Position numbers and translations under genes: made by a program. A stretch of 64,000 bases of DNA from Rana temporaria (lineage: Eukaryota; Chordata; Amphibia; Anura; Ranidae), in NCBI RefSeq assembly GCF_905171775.1, contig NC_053489.1, positions 145,058,142 through 145,122,141 of the forward strand, given 5' to 3'. Below are positions 56,310-64,000 of this stretch, in pieces (position 1 is the first letter of the stretch; every line of letters begins with the position of its first letter). The notes beneath the pieces were generated by a model, which was not told where the DNA came from, ran no database searches, and saw only the letters and a program-made list of their open reading frames with translations.

Positions 56310-57192
56310 TTAACCCCTTAAGGATCACCTCACGCCGATTTACATCGGCAGAATGGCATGGCTGGGCACAATCACGTACAGGTACGTTGCTCTTTAAGAG
56401 CCCAGCCGTGGGTCGCGCACATGCCGCCGGTGGTGCCGGTCCTGAGCTCCGTGACGGCGCCTGTGGGACCCGCGGACCCGATCGCCGCCGGTGTTCTGTG
56501 ATCGGGACGATCAGTGACATCACACGCCAAGCCATGCACCCACACAGTAGAAACACTTAACCCCTTCAGCGCTCCCTACAGGTTAACCCCTTCACTGCTA
56601 GTGTAATTTTCACAGTAATCAGTGCATATTTATAGCACTGATCGCTGTAAAAATGACAATGGTCCCAAAATAGTGTCAAAAGTGTCCGATGTGTCCTTTA
56701 TAATCTCGCAGTCACGATAAAAATCGCTGATCGCCGCCAGTACTAGTAAAAAAAAAATATTATCTAAAATGCCATAAAACTATCCCCTATTTTGTAGACG
56801 CTATAACTTTTGCGCAAACCAATCAATAAACGCTTATTGTGATTTTTGTTACCAAAAATATGTAGAAAAGTACGTATCGGACTAAACTGAGGAAAAAAAA
56901 TGTTTTTTTTATATATTTTTGGGGATATTTATTATAGCAAAAAGTTAAAAATATTGTTTTTTTTTTTCAAAATTGTCGCTCTATTTTTGTTTATAGCGCA
57001 AAAAATAAAAACCGCAGAGGTGATCAAATACCACAAAAAGAAAGCTCTATTTGTGGGAAAAAAAGGACACCAATTTTGTTTGGGAGCCACGTCGCACGAC
57101 CGCGCAATTGTCAGTTAAATCGGCGCAGTGCCAAATCGCAAAAAGTGGCCCGGTCCTTTAGCTACAAAATGGTCCGGGGCTTAAGTGGTTAA
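56310..57192 (+). mobile_element. TTAA family A element, full length
   Basis: TTAA at 56310-56313 and 57189-57192. Starts ttaaccccttaaggatcacc and ends ccggggcttaagtggttaa. Same landmarks as 5311: cgctataacttttgcgcaaa, gggagccacgtcgcacgacc, cagtgccaaatcgcaaaaag. The GC-rich 5' part (56390-56480) differs between copies. Confidence 0.85.
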
Positions 57193-57897
57193 GCTGTGAA
57201 ATGGACTTCTAAATTTAGACAGGTCCCTGTAAACCGCCCCTTTTTATGACATTGTTATTTTTACTTCCTAAAGATTTTAACTTCTTATAAAATGAAATCC
57301 ATATCAACAAATGTACTGATCTTGCATTTAATTAGAGTTTGAAAGAGGATATACTTAACATTTTAAGGCGTATCATTAGTCATTTAAATCTTGATTCAGT
57401 GATGGCTTATTATAATTCTCTGTTGTGTAACTACAAACAGTAAACGCTCATGGCACTGAACACATGGTTTAAAACAAATATATTGTCAGAGAATTTAAAA
57501 TATGTTATTTTTTAGTACTAAAACACAATTGCCCTGCTCATGAAACATATGGATATTTTAAAGTCGTGTAATTATATTTTTGCTGGTTTAACAGTTTGAA
57601 GCTAACACTTAAGGTAGTGAAATAATTGAGTTATATTAGGCACAGCTGTGCAAGCCACAGATTTAGCCTTCAGCCCAAAACTGACTATTGGTTAGCTTCC
57701 AACTCTGAAAAGTAGAGTTTCTCTTAGAAATCAAAGCTAATGTATATGTTAGTGTGGTGGATAAATATATGTTCCCTCTCTACTTGATGCTCAAATGGTA
57801 AAATTGAACATTAAAAAAAACTAGAACTACCAGTACTTCTGGAGAACACCTGCTGAACTGAAGTTAAGATTACATTATTATTAACACCATGACACTT
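57193..57897. other. No recognised feature
   Basis: AT-rich single-copy-looking DNA. Confidence 0.45.
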
Positions 57898-57900
57898 TAA

Positions 57901-58296
57901 TGGCGCGCACACACGATCAGTCCATCCGATGAGAATGGACCGATGGACCGTTTTCATCGGTTAACCGATTAAGCTGACTGAAGGTTAAAAAAACGATCGT
58001 GTCAGAACGCGGTGACGTAAAACACAACGACGTGCTGAAAAAAAACGAAGTTCAATGCTTCCAAGCATGCGTCGACTTGATTCTGAGCATGCATGGATTT
58101 TTAACCGATGGTTATGCCTACTAACGATCGGTTTTGACCTATCAGTTAGGAATCCATCGGTTAAATTTAAAGCAAGTTGGCTTTTTTTTAACCTATGGTT
58201 AAATAACCTATGGGGCCCACACATGATCAGTTTGGACCGATGAAACCGGTCCATCAGACCGTCGTCCTCTGTTTAACCTATCGTGTGTACGAGGCC
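57901..58296. mobile_element. Hairpin MITE, GTACACACG family, perfect TAA duplication
   Basis: Ends tggcgcgcacacacgatcag and atcgtgtgtacgaggcc, flanked by TAA at 57898-57900 and 58297-58299. Close to 11792-12205 (acgtaaaacacaacgacgtg, gcttccaagcatgcgtcgac). Confidence 0.8.
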
Positions 58297-58299
58297 TAA

Positions 58300-58794
58300 G
58301 GGTCATTTGTAAACTGGTAAACATTTGCTTACCAGGTGTTTTTTTTCCAAAGGGAGTTTTACTGTTAAGGATTTTGTTAATGTCAGATTCACTTGGCTAA
58401 TGCGTTTTTTGTATATTAGCCAAATGTCCTACAAAAAAAAAAACATTACATAGGGTTTTCAGTTGTACAATTGTAAAATATAATCCACATGTTCTTTGGT
58501 TATGCTAGCGATGGCCCTAAGAAAAAAAATAAAATCTGAAAGGAACCTTGAGCTGAACTGAAAAAGTGCTGGATTGTACTGCTGGAGGTCTGCCCACATT
58601 CCTGTTGAAAGTGTATAGACTTCTGCATAAGCAACAATTACTGTATATATTGTATAAAGGCTCGTAAGTAGGAGTAAGCCAACAGAATAATCAAAGAAAC
58701 AAGTGCTCTATCGAGTCACTTCTTTATTTTATTTGTATTATTTCCTTTTTAAACTTTTTGTCTGAGTGTAGAGCAAAGTTCATCATAAGTATGT
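58300..58794. other. No recognised feature
   Basis: AT-rich DNA without an identified element. Confidence 0.45.
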
Positions 58795-59754
58795 TTAACC
58801 ACTTCCAGTCCGCGATACGTATATATACATTCTGGGATGGGAGTGGTGATACCTCGATCATTGATGAAGCTGCAGCAGTCATCGAGGTATCATATATAAG
58901 AGCCAGTGATTCTGCAGCTATACAGCCCTTCAACCACTTTTGCAGCTGAAAGGGGTTCTCCCCTCCTGCCACTGCCTTTACTGGGCTCTTTTTTCTCACC
59001 GAAGAGCCTGATACCAATGCCACCTGTCACATATGATGCCTTTAGACTGAATGAGAGGTACTTCTGTTGTTCCTCCTCCTCCTCTGTGATGTCACAAACC
59101 AGAAGCAACACTTCTGGGTTTTGATTTGTTTGTTTACAAGCCGTTAATGGCATGTAAAGCACCCAATCTTGGTTTGATTAGTTGCTTTGAAGGGCAAAGA
59201 GATATGGGGTCTAAAAGACGCCAGATATCTCCATAAAGAGGACCTGTCACTACCCATGCTATCACAAGGGATGTGGTTCATCGTTTGTGATAGAATTAAA
59301 GTTCAATAAAAAAAAAAAGTTACAATGTCAATAAAAATAAAATAATCAAAAAATATTTTAAAACACCCCCATCCCCGGTGCTCATGTGCAAACGTGAATG
59401 CACACATACGTCCCAGGTGCATATGTAAACGAAGATCGCACCACACATGTGAGGTATTATCGCAACCGTCAGAGTGAGAGTAATAACTCTAGTGCCAGAC
59501 CTTCTGTGTAACTATAAACTAGTAATGTATAAGGCTTTTAAACCATCAGCTAAGGAGATTTTTAGGTACTGTAGTTTTCCGTTGTCCCCCAGATGTATGC
59601 AGCTTGACAACAACAACCATTTTATTCTCCAGGGCTTCTGCGTAAAATTATATATGGGGGGGGGGGTGTCACAAGTAATTCTATAGCAAATAAAATGCTG
59701 ATTTTTTACATGTTTGAGATAAATGTCAGAATTGGCCCCACTGGATGTGGTTAA
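58795..59754 (+). mobile_element. Non-autonomous TTAA element, family B-like
   Basis: TTAA at 58795-58798 and 59751-59754. Starts ttaaccacttccagtccgcg and ends ccactggatgtggttaa. Internal cacacatgtgaggtattatc and ctagtgccagacc match 32790-32870 of the piggyBac 3' region. A paired tgatacctcgatcat block lies near the start. Confidence 0.75.
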
Positions 59755-59760
59755 ATTGAC

Positions 59761-60115
59761 TAAGGCTTTGTTCACATCTTGGCGTTCTGAATAGCGACAA
59801 ATTGCTGGTCACCCATGCATTCCCTGTCACTTCCAATGGTAACCCAATTGCAACAATCACGTTAAAATCTTGCGAACGGAATCGTGGGACGTCTGTCATC
59901 CAAAAGAAGTACAAGAGCTTCTGTTGGCCGACAAGCATCCCGTGATTCTGTATGCGCGACTTTACAACGATTGTTGCAAAATCGCCCCACAATTGGGGTG
60001 CCAATTGAATTGACAGGGAAAGCACATGCGTCCCGCGATTTGCTGCCAGTTCGAATCGTGGGTGGAATTGCGGCGATTCCGCCCGCGATTTAGAACGCCA
60101 AGATGTGATTGACTT
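59761..60115. mobile_element. Hairpin MITE, TTCACATCTTGGCG family
   Basis: Ends aaggctttgttcacatcttg and caagatgtgattgactt. The long interior inverted repeat (gaatcgtgggacg and inverse, cgcgatt blocks) resembles the nested element at 25735 in its ends. Seven bases from the preceding TTAA element. Confidence 0.7.
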
Positions 60116-60599
60116 AAATGTTGATTGACTTACTACCTCTGTTGGAAAACTTTCAAGCATTAGCTACTCTTTTTGGTAAATGAACACTTATTAAGGTTAG
60201 TTTTGAACTTTCCTCCTACTAGTTTGAGGTCATGTCCCTGTGTTCTTCATTCTTGCTTAATATTGTAAATATTACCTCCTGAACTTTATTCACTCACTCA
60301 AAAAAGAAGCTACAATGACAAATTCTTCTTGAACTAGGTGTTTGCTTTCTTATTCTATTGTATTATAGACTATTATCTTGCTTCAATTTACAGTGTGCTC
60401 AGTAACAACTCAATAAAAGTATATCCTCCAGCTATAGCACTTAAAATGGGAATGCTGACACAATCTGTTGCTACCACAGTCCATCAGAAACAAATTGCAC
60501 ATATACAGTATTAATTTGCACTTGCAATCTTTTATGCCCAGAGTCTTACAGCAGGTGATATGGCTTGTTTTCATTTAGTCTCTGGCTGAAAAGTCGATG
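60116..60599. other. No clear feature
   Basis: AT-rich DNA. 60190-60300 (cctactagtttgaggtcatg, gttcttcattcttgc) might be a very old LINE 3' end on minus, but I cannot support it firmly. Confidence 0.3.
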
Positions 60600-60647
60600 A
60601 CCGCTCTTTGTAGCGAACTCTCCCTGGGGATTGCAGCAACAGGAAGG

Positions 60648-60781
60648 CTGACCTCACAAATGCGCTTCTGGAAGAATGGGCAAACATTCCCACAGACACA
60701 CTCCTAAACCTTGTGGACAGCCTTCCCAGAAGAGTTGAAGCTGCTATGTGGGCCAACTCAATATTGAACCCTACGGACTAA
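60648..60781 (+). pseudogene. Tc1 transposase C-terminal fragment
   Basis: Reads ADLTNALLEEWANIPTDTLL, NLVDSLPRRVEAAMWAN and SILNPTD, then a natural TAA stop. Those three bases are also the target copied by the nested MITE. This is the last 40 to 50 residues only; catalytic residues lie upstream and are absent. Confidence 0.8.
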
Positions 60782-61223
60782 AGCCCCGTACACACGGTCA
60801 GACTTTTGCCCAACCAACTTCAAAATCCGGCACTTTTCGTATTTGTCCGACCGTGTGTACGTTCCATCGGACCAACTTTTTTGGCTTCAATCGGACAAAA
60901 AGTTGGGTCTGTGAACGGACCAACTTTCTGTTCCGAAAAGTCCGATTGTGCAAAGTGCGACCGTGTGTACAGCAAACCATCGGACTTTTGGAAAAAGTAC
61001 AAATGCGCATGCTCAGAACCAATGTTAAACTCAACCAACAATAGCAGAAGTTAACCAAAGGGTGGCGGTAAAGAGCAAGTAAAACCACGTGATGTTGGGA
61101 AAGTGTTAGAAAAGTTTGCAGAAAAGTCCGAGCGTGTGTATGCTATGGGTGTGATCGGACAAATCAATTAAGTCAAAAATCCAAGGGAAATTTTGTTGGA
61201 TGTCCGACCGTGTGTACGAACCT
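60782..61223. mobile_element. Hairpin MITE, GTACACACGG family, TAA duplication
   Basis: Ends agccccgtacacacggtcag and accgtgtgtacgaacct, flanked by TAA at 60779-60781 and 61224-61226. Contains accaactttttggc-like blocks and their inverses, and caaagggtggcg as in 18445. Confidence 0.85.
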
Positions 61224-61317
61224 TAAGAATATGATGCCATTAAAGTTTATGTGCGTGTTATGTGCGTGTAAAGGCAGGCGTCCCAATACTTTTGGTAATA
61301 TAGTGTATGTGAGAAAA

Positions 61318-62340
61318 TGGTGGTAAAAAACCAAGGCCCTCTATGAACCACCCCCACTGCGCTCGACTGGAGATAAACAAAAAAATCAAAATATATAAAT
61401 GAAATACATATAGTGGTGAGCTATAGCTGCTGCTCTTAGCAAAAATATAAATGTGACAAACAATACCTATAATGACACCCCAGTGTATAATGTGTCAATA
61501 TGTGTAAATAAAGCAGCGCATGTAAACAAATAAATAATTAATCACATAAACAATTTAACTGAATAAACAGATGAAGTGATTACCACCTTATATGTGAAAA
61601 AAAATATATATATATAACAGTGCAAATACGATCATAGAACTGCACAAAGACAATAAAAAAAAAGTCTATGGGTCCATGAATATGAAGAATCCAAATGAAA
61701 CTGTAATTAGTGCGTAATATCACAAAACAAATCTTCTATTATTCTTCCACCACACCCAAGTGTTGAAAGTGAATCCACCACCCTTGTAGACTGCGCACTC
61801 ACCGCAACACTTTGCCTCACACTCTCGTGTTTTGGCAAAAGCGTTTTAGGTAGGATCCCAAGGATCAAACAGGTAGGTATCCGTTTCCAGGCAATGCAAT
61901 CCAGGGCGGTTTTAACATAAATAAAGGAAAAGAAGTGCACAAAATAGTGTGATATTGTAAACCAACTTTAATAACACTTCTAAAGCAAATCTTCCAAAAT
62001 ATCACTCACAAACAAACTTGAAAATCAGGCAGTGAACAAATCCAAACAAAAGCCAAGGTGATGGACAGAAAAAATTTCTCCAGATATGACAGTGGTCACG
62101 GCGGACCACAGAGCAGCCCAAAAACACGTACTCACAACCCTTTGGTGAATGGAGTCAGATGTTTTACAGATTAGGTGCCTGTCCTGGCTAAAAACGTCCC
62201 ATAAGTAAACCAATTCAGGGTAGACTTGTAGAAGTGACTTAATTGCCAATTTCCGACATGTTTCGTCGTATAGACTTAATCATGGAAGTGGCTGCCAAGT
62301 CACAAAAGCTTGTTTAAATATGCTTACTTGTTAATCAATT
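61318..62340 (-). mobile_element. Penelope-type terminal region, probable
   Basis: On the minus strand a degenerate hammerhead motif (62236-62290) is followed by non-coding sequence including tattaaagttggtttacaat and cactattttgtgcac. No protein is readable. Assignment to Penelope-like elements rests on the hammerhead and on the endonuclease 900 bp away; it is inference. Confidence 0.4.
62236..62290 (-). ncRNA. Degenerate hammerhead ribozyme motif
   Basis: Minus strand: stem I TTCC/GGAA, core atgatta where CTGATGA is expected (C3 and G8 changed), stem II gtc/gac around tatac, GAAA (62264 to 62261), minimal stem III C-AT-G and the GTC site (62257 to 62255). The two core changes should abolish cleavage. 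Confidence 0.5.
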
Positions 62341-62612
62341 GGATCCACGTGTGTTGATCCTCCCCCCGTTTCCCGGAAGTGATGTTTTCACCCACAACAG
62401 TGTGTCCATCCAGCCGTGTACATCCTTGGATGTAATAATCCCAAGGCGTCACATGACCGCCCAGTGTGCAGCCAATTGCATTAGCCCCGGCCAATAGACA
62501 AAGCGCCTGGTGCGCACCTGTTAAAGCTGTCCCCTGCTACTGAGAAGCTGTAATGTGTTCCACAGCAGCTAATGTCAGATCCTCTGCCTTCTGGTGATGA
62601 TGCGGCTGTCCC

Positions 62613-62785
62613 CAGTGGTGACGCCGGGGTACTGCATTCATCATGTTAATTTGAAGCTGTCAGATGGTTGCAGTGGTGGCGCCGGGGTACTGCACTCATT
62701 ATATTAATTTGAAGCTGTCAGATGGTTGCAGTGGTGGCGCCGGGGTACTGCACTCATTATATTAATTTGAAGCTGCTGGATGGCT
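62613..62785. repeat. 58-bp tandem repeat, about three copies
   Basis: Units start at gccggggtac in 62623, 62681 and 62739. They contain aatttgaagctgtcagatgg. The second and third are nearly identical. Confidence 0.9.
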
Positions 62786-62955
62786 CCTCGAGTGTCCCCG
62801 TGACCATATATCATAACTTGTAAATAAGCACATTTAAATATTGATAAAAACTATCTAATCAAAAGTACATGAGGTTTATCTATATTCTAGTAATACTTAA
62901 TAGTACAGAATACTGGTTAAAAATATATGAATATATAAAAATATGAATGTACACA

Positions 62956-63182
62956 TACATATAAATTAAAAATATATATAATACTAAACTATTCTTGGAA
63001 ACCATAAAACAGTCTTTTTATATAAATAAAAATAAAAATATATATATTAAAATAATTTTTGGCTAAATATGGCTAAATATAAATGTACAATCTCAACAAC
63101 TTGAAGTTATATTATTCCTTTCAGCATATTCATGTGCAAGTGTGTAAATTAATCATGCATACCACACTACACTAAATGTTCC
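62956..63182. repeat. Inverted repeat, left arm
   Basis: ataaattaaaaatatatata through cactacactaaatgttcct; inverse of 63786 to the window end. The match is near perfect apart from a small tandem duplication (ggctaaatat) in this arm. Confidence 0.9.
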
Positions 63183-63508
63183 TGTGTTTGATATGGTGCC
63201 CTTGTGGGTTGCTATACGTAGGGAGGACTAAGAGGCTTCTCAGAATACGTGTAGCTGAGCACCTAGCAAATATAAAGAAGGGATTTGATTATCATAGTGT
63301 GTCTGTACACTTCAAGGAGAAGCACAATAAAGACCCCTCGCTTGCCCAATTTTGCGGCATAGACTGTGTTTCCCCCTCTTGGAGGGGTTCTAATAGGGTA
63401 AGAGACCTGTCCCAACGCGAAACGCAGTGGATCTTTCTTTTAAAAAGTCAGTTCCCGAGAGGCCTTAACATAGAACTGGATGTGAATTGCTTCATCAGCA
63501 ATGCTTAA
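63183..63508 (+). pseudogene. Penelope-like element GIY-YIG endonuclease, fragment
   Basis: The open frame (with flanking codons 63176-63508, 110 residues) reads WCPCGLLYVGRTKRLLRIRV, AEHLANIKKGF, VSVHFKEKHNKDPSLAQF, SQRETQWIFLLKSQFPRG and LNIELDVNCFISNA. GLLYVG stands where GIY-YIG endonucleases of Penelope-like retroelements have their first motif; RIRVAEH carries the conserved Arg and the SQRE Glu the metal ligand. It ends at the natural C-terminus. The reverse transcriptase that should precede it is missing and the frame starts inside an inverted-repeat arm, so only the 3' end of the gene survives. Confidence 0.8.
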
Positions 63509-63785
63509 CCATCATATTTTCAACGCTGGCGAGACTATTGCAGCGAAGCACTGAACACTCCATCCAGCATCTGTAGATTAACCTATAATTTGATCTAATT
63601 TCTTTGAATAGATATATATATATTTTTTTATAGATTTGATCTGATTTTAAAGTAATTTTAAAATATTTTAATTAATATAGGTTATATATTTATGATGCTA
63701 TACAATGTTTTCGCCATATGGGGACTCAACAACCCAGTTTTTTTCACCAACATCAGCACCCCTTGATTAGATCTATTTGATAGGA
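63509..63785. other. 3' flank of the Penelope endonuclease
   Basis: AT-rich sequence after the stop (atcatattttcaacgctggc, tatatatattttttt). Likely 3' untranslated part of the element. Confidence 0.35.
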
Positions 63786-64000
63786 ACATTTAGTGTAGTG
63801 TGGTATGCATGATTAATTTACACACTTGCACATGAATATGCTGAAAGGAATAATATAACTTCAAGTTGTTGAGATTGTACATTTATATTTAGCCAAAAAT
63901 TATTTTAGTATATATATTTTTATTTTTATTTATATAAAAAGACTGTTTTATGGTTTCCAAGAATAGTTTAGTATTATATATATTTTTAATTTATATGTAT
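63786..64000. repeat. Inverted repeat, right arm, continues past window
   Basis: ggaacatttagtgtagtgtg through ttttaatttatatgtat, the inverse of 62956-63182. Truncated by the window edge. Confidence 0.9.

Larger units (their letters stand above)
60600..61305 (+). mobile_element. Tc1-like element, 3' end, with nested MITE
   Basis: Transposase C-terminus, then a GTACACACG MITE, then the 3' terminal repeat caggcgtcccaatacttttg ending before TA at 61306. Same family as the rearranged element at 47670. The 5' part is missing. Confidence 0.8.

Noticed and set aside
56153..56560. 135-codon frame ending in GC-rich sequence
   Set aside because: It crosses the border of a TTAA element at 56310, so it joins unrelated sequences.

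Overview
This window reads as non-coding chromosomal DNA of a vertebrate, most likely an anuran and probably a true frog (Ranidae-like). That placement is inference: it rests on the mix of repeats (DIRS/Ngaro, BEL/Pao, Penelope, L1/Tx1-like, L2 and CR1 retroelements, several Tc1 families, piggyBac, hAT, and very many hairpin MITEs), which I recognise as amphibian in flavour. No host gene exon, tRNA, rRNA or CRISPR array was found. Almost every recognisable protein is a transposon protein, and all but two or three are broken.

Layout. 1-1.7 kb: a minus-strand DIRS/Ngaro element with RT, a gag-like ORF and a TATA box. 3.5-7.1 kb: a Tc1 element carrying three later insertions. 7.1-10 kb: piggyBac-type TTAA elements. 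10.6-12.8 kb: hairpin MITEs, two of them inside a CR1-like endonuclease fragment. 13.8-15.6 kb: a Harbinger-like MITE, a pogo-like end and a Tc1 remnant. 16.3-18.4 kb: a 5'-truncated L1 with a long open ORF, poly(A) and target duplication. 18.4-21.2 kb: MITEs and a TTAA element. 21.5-24.7 kb: two large fold-back structures, the first carrying two opposed hammerhead-ribozyme motifs. 25.7-29.3 kb: three TTAA elements, two of them long palindromes. 31.1-33.2 kb: a decayed piggyBac transposase gene. 33.8-38.4 kb: three hAT elements with 8-bp target duplications, two of them filled with tandem repeats. 38.5-44.9 kb: Harbinger-like MITEs, an intact-looking L2-type EN-RT ORF joined to a CR1 tail, and TTAA elements. 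45-46 kb: a fourth hAT. 46.2-49.8 kb: three Tc1 remnants, two rearranged into inverted halves. 49.8-51 kb: an L2 tail. 51-55 kb: a BEL/Pao element cut by a MITE. 55-61.3 kb: Tc1 remnants, TTAA elements and MITEs. 61.3-64 kb: Penelope-like material with a third, degenerate hammerhead motif and a GIY-YIG endonuclease flanked by an inverted repeat.

How the parts relate. The piggyBac transposase relic ends in a roughly 45-bp terminus that is nearly the same as the termini of several transposase-free TTAA elements here, so these are plausibly its non-autonomous derivatives. A second population of about ten hairpin MITEs has GTACACAC-type ends and 3-bp target duplications. For several insertions the original empty site can be read, because it lies inside another element's reading frame and the frame closes when insert plus one target copy is removed. 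This gives firm boundaries and a relative order of insertion. A functional host role for any of this is not supported.
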